A stretch of DNA of 42,389 nucleotides from Synergistaceae bacterium (GTDB lineage Bacteria > Synergistota > Synergistia > Synergistales > Synergistaceae). Of this stretch, positions 35,232 to 42,389 are shown piece after piece; the first letter of the stretch is position 1; each line of letters opens with the position of its first letter. The stretch lies in the NCBI GenBank assembly GCA_031268885.1, contig JAIRWR010000136.1:1-42389 (forward strand). Reading direction: 5' to 3'. The notes beneath the pieces were generated by a model. It was given only the letters and a program-made list of their open reading frames with translations. It searched no databases and was not told the origin of the DNA. The position numbers and the translations under genes are program-made.

Positions 35232-37427
35232 ATGAGCGATAAGAATGTGCGCCCTGACTTCACGAAGATAGAACTCAATAAATCCGTATCGCGCGACGCG
35301 TCGGCGAGGAAGCGCTGGGAGGAGAGATTCCAGCGGGAGACAGGCAAGTCCCCGGCGGAGATGCTCGACCACACGATGGAACGGATAGACCTCAAACCCC
35401 TGTATACGGAGGCTGATTACGAGGGCTTAAAACACCTGAACTACATGCCGGGGCTGACTCCGTATCTGCGCGGCCCGTATCCGACGATGTACGTGTCGAG
35501 GCCGTGGACGGTGCGCCAGTATGCCGGCTTCTCCACCGCGGAGGAGAGCAACGCGTTCTACAGGAGAAACCTGGCGGCAGGGCAGAAGGGGCTGTCCATA
35601 GCCTTCGACCTCGCCACGCACAGAGGGTACGACTCGGATCACCCCCGCGTCTCCGGCGACGTTGGAAAGGCCGGCGTGGCCGTCGACTCGATACTGGACA
35701 TGGAGATACTCTTCTCTGGCATCCCTCTCGACCAGATGTCCGTCTCCATGACGATGAACGGCGCCGTTCTTCCAGTGATGGCGTTCTATATACTGGCGGC
35801 GGAAGAACAGGGCGTGGACAGGTCCGTCCTGAACGGCACCATCCAGAACGACATACTGAAGGAGTTCATGGTCCGCAACACGTACATATATCCGCCGACT
35901 CCTTCCATGAGAATAATCGGCGATATCTTTGCGTTCACATCCAAATACATGCCCAAGTTCAACTGCATAAGCATATCCGGCTATCACATGCAGGAGGCCG
36001 GCGCGACGGCAGACATCGAGATGGCGTACACCCTGGCCGACGGATTCGAGTATCTTCGCACCGGCGTCAATGCCGGGCTCTCAATCGACAAATTCGCGCC
36101 TCGCCTGTCGTTCTTCTGGGGCATAGGCAAGAATTACTTCATGGAGGTCGCTAAGATGCGCGCGGCCCGTATGTTGTGGGCTAAGATAGTCAACACATTC
36201 GGTCCTAAGAACCCGAAATCGATGGCGCTTCGTACTCACTGCCAGACCTCCGGCTGGAGCCTCACGGAACAGGACCCGTACAACAACGTCGAGCGTACCT
36301 GCATTGAGGCCATGGGCGCGGCGCTGGGTCACACGCAGTCCCTGCACACGAACGCACTCGACGAGGCGATAGCCCTGCCGACGGACTTCTCCGCGAGGAT
36401 CGCCCGCAACACTCAGCTCTACATCCAGGATGAGACAAGGGTCTGCAAGGTCATCGACCCGTGGGGCGGATCGTACTACGTCGAGGCGCTGACGGACGAG
36501 CTGGTCCGCAGAGGCTGGGCGCTGATTCAGGAGGTGGAGGATCTCGGCGGAATGGCGAACGCCATAGACACCGGCCTTCCAAAGATGAGGATTGAGGAGG
36601 CTGCGGCCCGTATGCAAGCGCGCATCGACTCAAAGTCCGAGAAGATCATCGGAGTGAACAGCTTCAGGCTGGAGAAGGAGGACCCGATAGAGATACTGGA
36701 GGTAGATAACTCCGCCGTAAGGCAGGCCCAGCTCGCCAGGCTGGAAAAACTCCGCGCGATAAGGGATCCCGAAAAGGTACGCCAGGCTCTCGACGCCATT
36801 ACTCACTGCATGGATACGGGCGAGGGTAATCTTCTCGAACTCGCGGTGGAGGCGGCTCGCGTTCGTTCGTCGCTCGGTGAGATATCCGACGCGATCGAGA
36901 AGGTCAGCGGACGTCACAAGGCCATTATCCGTTCGATCTCCGGCATATACAGCAGCGAGTTCTCCGATGAGGATGTCATAGAAGAAGTTCGCCGCATGAC
37001 TGACGAATTCGAGCGCAGGGAGGGTCGCCGTCCAAGGCTCATGGTCGCCAAGATGGGACAGGACGGGCATGACAGAGGCGCTAAGGTCATCGCGACGGCG
37101 TTTGCCGACATGGGATTCGACGTAGACATGGGGCCGCTCTTCCAGACGGCCGAAGAGGCGGCTCAGGACGCGGTCGACAACGATGTCCACGTCATAGGAA
37201 TGAGTTCTCTCGCGGCAGGACATAAGACTCTGCTGCCGCAGTTGGTCGACGAGCTTAAAAAGAGAGGCCGCGAGGACATTATGGTCGTGATAGGCGGAGT
37301 CATTCCGGCGCAGGACTACGACTTCCTGCGATCTCACGGAGCTGCCGCGATATTCGGTCCCGGGACGGTGATTCCGGTTGCCGCGAAAAAAGTGATGGAA
37401 GAGCTGAACGAGCGTGTCCTCGTTTGA
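35232..37427 (+). CDS. mutB: Methylmalonyl-CoA mutase large (alpha) subunit, catalytic
   Basis: The adenosylcobalamin-dependent catalytic subunit, 731 residues. The TIM-barrel part has the family block [36 protein letters not shown] and [16 protein letters not shown]. The C-terminal B12 domain has the lower-ligand motif D611-x-H613-x-x-G616 ([11 protein letters not shown]), followed by GLFQ-type [10 protein letters not shown] and [10 protein letters not shown]. The gene begins directly after the mutA stop (TAG-ATG) with GGGGATG ahead, and its end overlaps the GTG of meaB, so the three proteins should be made together. In fermenters of this sort the enzyme links succinate and propionate metabolism; the epimerase and carboxylase genes are not in the window. 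Confidence 0.98.
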   Translation: MSDKNVRPDFTKIELNKSVSRDASARKRWEERFQRETGKSPAEMLDHTMERIDLKPLYTEADYEGLKHLNYMPGLTPYLRGPYPTMYVSRPWTVRQYAGFSTAEESNAFYRRNLAAGQKGLSIAFDLATHRGYDSDHPRVSGDVGKAGVAVDSILDMEILFSGIPLDQMSVSMTMNGAVLPVMAFYILAAEEQGVDRSVLNGTIQNDILKEFMVRNTYIYPPTPSMRIIGDIFAFTSKYMPKFNCISISGYHMQEAGATADIEMAYTLADGFEYLRTGVNAGLSIDKFAPRLSFFWGIGKNYFMEVAKMRAARMLWAKIVNTFGPKNPKSMALRTHCQTSGWSLTEQDPYNNVERTCIEAMGAALGHTQSLHTNALDEAIALPTDFSARIARNTQLYIQDETRVCKVIDPWGGSYYVEALTDELVRRGWALIQEVEDLGGMANAIDTGLPKMRIEEAAARMQARIDSKSEKIIGVNSFRLEKEDPIEILEVDNSAVRQAQLARLEKLRAIRDPEKVRQALDAITHCMDTGEGNLLELAVEAARVRSSLGEISDAIEKVSGRHKAIIRSISGIYSSEFSDEDVIEEVRRMTDEFERREGRRPRLMVAKMGQDGHDRGAKVIATAFADMGFDVDMGPLFQTAEEAAQDAVDNDVHVIGMSSLAAGHKTLLPQLVDELKKRGREDIMVVIGGVIPAQDYDFLRSHGAAAIFGPGTVIPVAAKKVMEELNERVLV

Positions 37428-38673
37428 TATAAGCAATCCGATGGAGCGTGAGCCGGAGGCGCGCGCTCCATCGGACGGCTCGGTCATTTCAGCCGATGAA
37501 CGCGCGAACGGGGGGGCTTCGTCAGCCCCCCGGTACGCGACAACCCGGCCCGAGTGGACGCCTGAAGAAGCCGGTTCCGAATTCGCGTCGAGGGTGATGG
37601 GCGGCGTGGACGACGCGCATGACGGGCTGACCGAGTCGTCAGCGGCTCCCAGGGTTGTGGTATTGAAGAGAAGGAGTCTCTCCCTGGGCGACTATGTACA
37701 AGGCATCCTCGCTGGCGACAGGATGATCCTTTCGAGGGCGATCACGCTGGTGGAGAGCAACGCGCCGGCACATTTCGAGATGGCTCAGCTCGTTATGCGC
37801 GAGGTGCTGCACAAGACCGGAAATTCCATCCGCGTTGGGATCACCGGAGTCCCGGGCGCCGGCAAGAGCACGTTCATAGAGTCCCTTGGCTGCGATCTCT
37901 GCAAGAAGGGGCACAACGTGGCGGTTCTCGCTGTGGATCCGAGCAGCAGCGTCAGCCGGGGGAGCATTCTGGGCGACAAGACCAGGATGGAGAACCTGGC
38001 CAAGCAGCCGAACGCCTTCATTCGTCCCTCCCCTTCCGGCGGCACTCTCGGCGGTCTCACCCGCAAGAGCCGTGAAACGCTGCTCCTGTGCGAGGCGGCC
38101 GGTTACGATGTGATACTGGTCGAAACCGTAGGAGTCGGGCAGAGCGAGACGACGGTCCGATCGATGGTCGATTTTTTCCTGTTGATCGTGATAACAGGCG
38201 CCGGCGACGAGTTACAGGGGATGAAGAAGGGCGTTATGGAGCTTGCGGACGCTATTCTGGTAAACAAAGCGGATGGCGGCAACGAACTCAAGGCACAGGG
38301 TACGAGAGTGGAATATGACAGAATTCTCCACTATCTGAGACCGGCGACCGAGGGTTGGGCGACTCACGCTTACACATGCTCGTCCACTACGGGCAAGGGT
38401 ATAAACGAGATATGGGGCGTCGTCATGAAGTTCATGGAGACGGTCAAGGGGTCAGGCGTCTTTGCTGAACGCCGCAAACAACAGACTCTTTCGTGGGTAT
38501 ATTCGATGGTCGAGGATTATCTGAAACAGGAGTTTTACAGATGTCCGGCGGTAGAACAAAACCGCGCCACCATAGAGAAGCGAGTTGTCCAGGGAGATCT
38601 TTCCGCAACCGGCGCGGCATCCGAGTTGATCCGCCTGTTCGAGGAGAGCCCGGCAAAAAAAACGCTGGCCTGA
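37414..38673 (+). CDS. meaB: MeaB-type G-protein chaperone of methylmalonyl-CoA mutase
   Basis: A SIMIBI-class GTPase (ArgK/MeaB) that guards and reloads the cobalamin of methylmalonyl-CoA mutase. The P-loop GVPGAGKST begins at residue 145. [20 protein letters not shown], the conserved [17 protein letters not shown] and [10 protein letters not shown] follow, and NKADG is the base-specificity motif. The family's usual start ([22 protein letters not shown]) appears only at about residue 94, so there is an N-terminal extension of some 90 residues, Ala/Ser/Glu-rich with a [16 protein letters not shown] segment. GTG 37414 overlaps mutB by 14 bp; ATG 37441 is an alternative that lacks a binding site. 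Confidence 0.95.
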   Translation: MSSFDISNPMEREPEARAPSDGSVISADERANGGASSAPRYATTRPEWTPEEAGSEFASRVMGGVDDAHDGLTESSAAPRVVVLKRRSLSLGDYVQGILAGDRMILSRAITLVESNAPAHFEMAQLVMREVLHKTGNSIRVGITGVPGAGKSTFIESLGCDLCKKGHNVAVLAVDPSSSVSRGSILGDKTRMENLAKQPNAFIRPSPSGGTLGGLTRKSRETLLLCEAAGYDVILVETVGVGQSETTVRSMVDFFLLIVITGAGDELQGMKKGVMELADAILVNKADGGNELKAQGTRVEYDRILHYLRPATEGWATHAYTCSSTTGKGINEIWGVVMKFMETVKGSGVFAERRKQQTLSWVYSMVEDYLKQEFYRCPAVEQNRATIEKRVVQGDLSATGAASELIRLFEESPAKKTLA

Positions 38674-38712
38674 TCCGCCGCGACATTTTCATGATGGGCA
38701 AACTCATTTTTT

Positions 38713-38748
38713 AGAGACAAGCCGCAGGGAACGCGGGCTTGTCTCTTT
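38713..38748 (+). terminator. Rho-independent terminator of the mutase operon
   Basis: Arms 38713-38723 and 38736-38746 form an 11-bp perfect stem (AGAGACAAGCC type) with a 12-nt loop and a short T run. It lies 40 bp past the meaB stop. Confidence 0.82.
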
Positions 38749-38813
38749 CGATACGTATATGCGTTTTATACACATAACGCGAACAGTGTATTTCACATTT
38801 CGAAGAGATGGAG

Positions 38814-39359
38814 ATGACAAAATTCATGATTATCGACTCCCACAGAGCGGAAGAACTGGCCGTCTTAAATCTGGCCTATGGCGTCTGCGCGGCTCTGCGC
38901 ACCGCCCCGAAAGCCTGCGCCATCGACCACCTGGAGACCGCGATACTGACAGGCGATGACAAGGAGAGACTGACTGCGGAGATGAGACACATCGGTAGAG
39001 GTCTCGGCGAAGAAGGAAACGTTTTCATCAGGGACGCCGGTAACGTGGACGCAAGCGGGGCCGTGGTAATCGCTGGCGCTAAGTATGAGACGAGAGGCCT
39101 CGGGAAGAAGTGCTCCCTCTGCGGTTTCGACGGATGTGGCGCGTGCTCAGAAGCCGGCGCCGTATGCGTATTCACACCGCTTGATCTTGGCATAGCCCTC
39201 GGTTCCGCTGTGGCCATGGTAGCGGATAACAGAGTGGACAACAGGATAATGTTCACCATCGGCAAAGCCGCCGCGTCACTGGGACTTCTGGGCGAGCACA
39301 AGTTGATTATGGGGATACCGCTGTCCGTTTCAGGAAAGTCCCCATTCTTCGATAGGTAA
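38814..39359 (+). CDS. DUF2148 ferredoxin-domain protein
   Basis: A 181-residue soluble protein of the DUF2148 family, annotated elsewhere only as containing a ferredoxin-like domain. The Cys set CSLCGFDGCGAC, followed by a further Cys in AVCVFTPLDLGIA, could hold an iron-sulfur cluster. The N-terminal helix (EELAVLNLAYGVCAALRTAPKA) and the closing DNRIMFTIGKAAASLGLL are characteristic. ATG 38814 is preferred over ATG 38808 because GAAGAG is then spaced 6 nt away. It is common in strict anaerobes; its partner and reaction are unknown. It is separated from the mutase operon by a terminator, so it is a separate transcript. Confidence 0.88.
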   Translation: MTKFMIIDSHRAEELAVLNLAYGVCAALRTAPKACAIDHLETAILTGDDKERLTAEMRHIGRGLGEEGNVFIRDAGNVDASGAVVIAGAKYETRGLGKKCSLCGFDGCGACSEAGAVCVFTPLDLGIALGSAVAMVADNRVDNRIMFTIGKAAASLGLLGEHKLIMGIPLSVSGKSPFFDR

Positions 39360-39487
39360 CGGTGACCGAGACATTCGACAATCGCGCGAGAACGCGCGCC
39401 GCCGCTCGAAGTCTGGCAGGGCGTCCGCTTCCGTGAATTCGATGCCCATGAGCGGCAGTATTACGTAAATCATGGGAGATGTGTGAA

Positions 39488-40045
39488 ATGGAACGGGAGA
39501 TCTTTCTTGCCGGAGGCTGTTTCTGGGGCGTGGAGCGGTATATGTCCCTCCTGCCGGGGGTCGCTGAGACTGAGGCCGGTTATGCTAACGGCTGTACCGA
39601 GCGGCCGAGTTACGAGGATGTCCGCTCTGGTAAGACGGGACATGCCGAAACGGTCCGCGTCCGTTACGACGACTGCCAGATCGGGCTGTCGTTTCTCTTG
39701 GAGCGCTTCTATGACGCGATAGACCCCACATCAGTGAATCGACAGGGCGGCGACATCGGCAAACAGTATCGCAGCGGGATTTATTACGCGAACAAGCAGG
39801 ATCGCGAAATCATCGAATCGTCGCTGAGAGATCTGCAAAAACGAGTGACAAAACCTGTCGTAGTGGAGTGTGAGCGATTGGAAAATTTCTGGCCGGCGGA
39901 AGAGTATCATCAGAGATATCTGGAAAAGAACCCGGACGGTTACTGCCATATACCTGATTCATTATTCGTCAGAGCCGAGATGGCGGACGACAATGCGACA
40001 TTGAAGAGCCGGCGCGGCGCTCCGCGCCCTCCGGACACTCCGTAG
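39488..40045 (+). CDS. msrA: Peptide methionine sulfoxide reductase MsrA
   Basis: This repairs the S-epimer of methionine sulfoxide in proteins, using thioredoxin. The active-site motif GGCFWG is near residue 11, followed by the family pieces ETEAGYANG, SYEDVRSGKTGHAETVRVRYD, DPTSVNRQGGDIGKQYRSGIYY and AEEYHQRYLEKNPDGYC. The 185 residues include a short, Arg/Pro-rich end (SRRGAPRPPDTP) that adds to the normal fold. ATG 39488 has GGGAG 9 nt upstream; ATG 39479 would touch that site and is unlikely. The 128-bp gap before it carries a short repeat also found at 26680. Confidence 0.95.
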   Translation: MEREIFLAGGCFWGVERYMSLLPGVAETEAGYANGCTERPSYEDVRSGKTGHAETVRVRYDDCQIGLSFLLERFYDAIDPTSVNRQGGDIGKQYRSGIYYANKQDREIIESSLRDLQKRVTKPVVVECERLENFWPAEEYHQRYLEKNPDGYCHIPDSLFVRAEMADDNATLKSRRGAPRPPDTP

Positions 40046-40162
40046 ACACGTTCGCCAGCGGGTTGTTCCAGCGGGCGCGCGGCGTTATGTTGTATAATTG
40101 TCATGTTACGGCGCTTTCATGAACGCGGAACGAAAGCCCCAGAAAATGGGAGTGAGAAGGAT

Positions 40163-40963
40163 ATGCCGTGGAGTTGGGCAGCACTGATGCCGCACCCTCC
40201 GATAATAGTTCCGGAGGTCGGCAGGGGAAGGGAGAGAGATGCCTCCGCTACCGTTGGGGGTATCGATAAGATTATGAAGAGGCTTGGAAAGATGGGCAAG
40301 CCAGATCGAATATTGCTTGCCTCGCCTCATCAGCCGTACATTTCTGGCTGCCTTGCCATCAATAAAACCGGATTTCTCAAGGGCAGCTTTGCGTCGTTCG
40401 GCGCGCCATCCATCACATTCGACCTGAGAACAGACTTGGATTCGGCGGACTCCCTGCGCGGGTTTCTGTCCGCGGCTGGCGTGCCGGTCTCCTTCAGCGA
40501 GTCCGCGGACATGACGCGCGACCAGGGCTCGACGGTTCCGCTCTATTTTTTGAAGAAGGCTTACGGAGAACTGCCCCATGTAGTGTTGGTCAGTCCCATA
40601 GGCTTGGATGCCGCATCCGCGCATGGGCTTGGGCAAGCGCTAGCTAGATTTGACGATGGCTGCTCATGGGGATTTATCGCGAGCGGGGATCTGTCGCATC
40701 GTTTGAAACCCGGTGCTCCGGCTGGTTTCAGTCCAGACGGCGGGAGATTCGATTTGGCTGTGGTCGAGTCCGTTGGTAAGTGTGATGCCTCGATAATCCT
40801 CAACCTCCCCGAAAGAGTCGTCGAAGACGCTGGCGAGTGCGGAATGCGCTCAGCGCTCGCTCTGGTGGGATTGGTTTCGAGTCTTGGCGGCAAAATCGAC
40901 GTTCTATCGTATGAGGGGCCATTCGGCGTCGGTTACTGTAATGCCCTGTGGATTAAGGAGTAA
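40163..40963 (+). CDS. LigB-superfamily (class III extradiol dioxygenase-like) protein of the AmmeMemoRadiSam set
   Basis: A 266-residue protein of the LigB/MEMO superfamily. It begins WAALMPHPPIIVPEVGRG, with the metal-ligand-like His of MPHPP. It continues with ILLASPHQPYISG, a His-containing strand-loop, and FIASGDLSHRL, where another His lies; these positions form the metal site in LigB-type dioxygenases. In many bacteria this domain is fused to AMMECR1; here it is a separate gene ending 5 bp before AMMECR1. ATG 40163 has AGAAGGAT directly upstream; the frame itself opens at 40103. A perfect TATAAT at 40093-40098 may be its -10. The substrate of this conserved system is unknown. Confidence 0.85.
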   Translation: MPWSWAALMPHPPIIVPEVGRGRERDASATVGGIDKIMKRLGKMGKPDRILLASPHQPYISGCLAINKTGFLKGSFASFGAPSITFDLRTDLDSADSLRGFLSAAGVPVSFSESADMTRDQGSTVPLYFLKKAYGELPHVVLVSPIGLDAASAHGLGQALARFDDGCSWGFIASGDLSHRLKPGAPAGFSPDGGRFDLAVVESVGKCDASIILNLPERVVEDAGECGMRSALALVGLVSSLGGKIDVLSYEGPFGVGYCNALWIKE

Positions 40964-40968
40964 GCGGT

Positions 40969-41514
40969 ATGAGTGAGAGAAAAGACGCAACCGCTCCCCA
41001 TCCATACGTCGTTCTGGCGATGGAGACCGTGCGGCGTCACCTATCCGGCGAACCTCCGTTAAGAGGCGGCACGGACATTGACCGGGACTCCTCTCTCTGG
41101 GAGATAAAGAGGGCGTGTTTTGTGTCGATAAAGACTCTGTCGGGCGATCTCAGGGGATGTATAGGGACAATCAAGCCTCAATACACATCCCTGGACCTGG
41201 AGATTATGGCCAATGCGGTCTCCTCCTCGACTAGGGATCCGCGGTTTCCTCCGATGACCCTGGCGGAGATGTCCGGAGTTGCCTTCTCGGTGGATGTCCT
41301 GAGCAGACCAGAGAGAGTCTCCGGCATGAGCGACCTTGACCCGCTCAAGTGGGGGATAATAGTTTCGAAGGGCACGAGAAGAGGCGTTCTACTCCCCGAT
41401 CTTGAGGGGGTAGATACCGTGCGGGCGCAGATCGAGATAGCGTCACGGAAGGCGGGTATCTTTAGCCTGGACGGCATCGCTATCGACCGCTTCTTGGTGG
41501 ACAGGCACAGATAA
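40969..41514 (+). CDS. AMMECR1-domain protein (AmmeMemoRadiSam system protein A)
   Basis: A 181-residue AMMECR1-fold protein. The hallmark LRGCIGTI (with the conserved Cys) is present at about residues 62-69. Also typical are the start HPYVVLAMETVRRHL, AVSSSTRDPRFPPMTLAEM, and the C-terminal KGTRRGVLLPDLEGVDTV followed by ARKAG-like ASRKAGI. ATG 40969 has AAGGAG 8 nt upstream, overlapping the stop of the LigB-like gene region. It forms a three-gene unit with its LigB-like and radical-SAM neighbours. The family is conserved to humans but its enzyme role is not established. Confidence 0.93.
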   Translation: MSERKDATAPHPYVVLAMETVRRHLSGEPPLRGGTDIDRDSSLWEIKRACFVSIKTLSGDLRGCIGTIKPQYTSLDLEIMANAVSSSTRDPRFPPMTLAEMSGVAFSVDVLSRPERVSGMSDLDPLKWGIIVSKGTRRGVLLPDLEGVDTVRAQIEIASRKAGIFSLDGIAIDRFLVDRHR

Positions 41515-41515
41515 G

Positions 41516-42244
41516 ATGGGATATAACGTGGATGCGGCTTTCGCGATGATCGAGCCTCGGTGGTGGAAGCCGGAGGGGCGTGGAGCGGCGCGATGCGGAG
41601 TCTGTGTTCACGGTTGCCTCATATCTGACGGGAAGGGTGGAATGTGCGGGGCGAGGTTCTTCTCATCCGCAGATGGTTTCTCGTCCCCCTATCTCGGCAG
41701 GTTTATATCGACCGCGATAGATCCGGTAGAAAAAAAACCGCTCTATCACTGGAGGCCAGGAACAAGGATCATGTCACTGGGGAGCGTCGGCTGCAATATG
41801 ATCTGTGCCTTCTGCCAGAACCATTCAATATCGCACCCCGCCAGACGCCCGCCGCCCGGCGAACTGAACGGGATGAGTCCGGAGGCTTTGGCTGTCCTGA
41901 CGAAGAAGAACGGGCTCTCGTCAGTCGCTTACACATACAACGAACCGGCGCTTCAAGGGGAATATATAGTGATTGCCGCCCATGTGCTGAACGACTCCGG
42001 CATAGCTTCCGCGATCGTCACCAACGGTATCTTTTCGCCGGCATTCAGCGGCGAAATCTCGCGGGTCATAAGCGCGGCCAACGTCGATGTCAAGACGTTC
42101 GCCAAGGCCCGCGAACAACGCATCGCCCAGGAACGCGCGATTCGCGCCGAGAAGGTCGCTAAAATGCAACAGGCGACGCGAGGGGACGCGAGCTCGGCGC
42201 CGACCGGTGTTGCGCCCCTGAGGACTGACGAGGAGACGGAGTAA
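41516..42244 (+). CDS. AmmeMemoRadiSam radical SAM enzyme, truncated with foreign-looking tail
   Basis: The radical-SAM member of the cluster. The N-terminal Cys group (Cys 27, 30, 34, 44; CGVCVHGC, GGMCGAR) is typical of this subfamily. The cluster motif GCNMICAFCQN (Cys 93, 97, 100) binds the 4Fe-4S-SAM centre, and AYTYNEPAL and AIVTNGIF are also family features. Homology runs to SAANVDVKTF (about residue 195). After that, where the family continues with a conserved barrel to about 300-340 residues, this frame has an Arg/Ala/Gln-rich tail (AKAREQRIAQERAIRAEKV..) ending at 242. The DNA from about 42100 is more GC-rich and uses CGC for Arg far more than its neighbours. Truncation by recombination or an assembly join is likely. 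Confidence 0.85.
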   Translation: MGYNVDAAFAMIEPRWWKPEGRGAARCGVCVHGCLISDGKGGMCGARFFSSADGFSSPYLGRFISTAIDPVEKKPLYHWRPGTRIMSLGSVGCNMICAFCQNHSISHPARRPPPGELNGMSPEALAVLTKKNGLSSVAYTYNEPALQGEYIVIAAHVLNDSGIASAIVTNGIFSPAFSGEISRVISAANVDVKTFAKAREQRIAQERAIRAEKVAKMQQATRGDASSAPTGVAPLRTDEETE

Positions 42245-42389
42245 ATCGACGCATATATCCCCGTGACGTGCGCCGCATTCGTTCAATCGCTCCCCGGGCG
42301 AGCTCCGCGCCATCTCACTAGTTTGTCAGCTCCGGTGAGACCGTGGCAACCCGAGGGACTATAAAGCGATGCGCGTGCGGCAAGCACAA
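42245..42389. other. GC-rich right edge, no gene seen
   Basis: The last 145 bp after the chimeric radical-SAM frame show no ribosome binding site, tRNA or recognised repeat. Composition resembles the tail of that frame, not the rest of the window, so both may belong to the same inserted or mis-joined segment. Confidence 0.4.

Noticed and set aside
36630-37487. Minus-strand frame of 285 codons under mutB.
   Set aside because: It is antisense to the B12-binding domain, which is clearly coding on the plus strand.

Overview
The window looks like a chromosomal segment of an anaerobic, diderm, amino-acid-fermenting bacterium. The best guess is a member of the Synergistota; this is inferred from gene content, not proven. 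The reasons are: an RND-type periplasmic adaptor (implies an outer membrane); a B12-dependent methylmalonyl-CoA mutase operon with two subunits plus MeaB; an EutH/AbrB transporter pair; a DUF2148 ferredoxin-like protein; an AMMECR1/LigB-like/radical-SAM cluster; many c-di-GMP and two-component genes; and frequent GTG and TTG starts behind strong GGAGG-like sites. No rRNA, tRNA or CRISPR array was seen.

Layout. 1-1550: TetR/AcrR regulator and efflux adaptor (cut by the window edge), with an operator-overlapped promoter. 1717-7809 (minus strand): V4R sensor, HAMP/PAS/GGDEF diguanylate cyclase, then tilS-hpt-ftsH in the order known from many bacteria, ending in a clear terminator. 7835-9773 (minus): two secreted proteins related to each other. 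10109-14927 (plus): HD-GYP response regulator, FIST protein and hybrid kinase with a C-terminal HPt domain, apparently one signalling operon. 14955-15927: a small AT-rich patch with a Cys-rich mini-protein and a CheX-like protein. 16149-19800 (minus): a heterodimeric ABC exporter. 20009-21874: alkyladenine DNA glycosylase and a membrane protein with a degenerate GGDEF domain, convergent. 22032-24696: Old Yellow Enzyme plus queG, divergent from an Rrf2 regulator across two matching 21-bp operators. 24833-26410: secreted DUF4139 protein. 26803-31541: GAF/PAS hybrid kinase, EutH and AbrB-type permeases, closely packed. 31813-32463: secreted protein with a His/Pro-rich tail. 32464-33053: a gene-poor gap holding what looks like the 3' end of a group II intron. 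33054-38673: mutA-mutB-meaB with a terminator. 38814-42244: DUF2148 protein, MsrA, and the AmmeMemoRadiSam genes, the last of which ends in a foreign-looking tail.

How the parts fit. At least six genes make, break or sense phosphorelay and c-di-GMP signals (GGDEF, degenerate GGDEF, HD-GYP, two hybrid kinases, CheX-like), and three sit next to likely ligand-sensing modules (V4R, FIST, GAF). The metabolic genes (mutase operon, EutH, OYE/QueG) are conventional. The most unusual items are the FIST/HD-GYP/phosphorelay operon, the V4R/HAMP/PAS/GGDEF pair leading the tilS-hpt-ftsH operon, the secreted paralogue pair, and the chimeric radical-SAM gene at the right edge.
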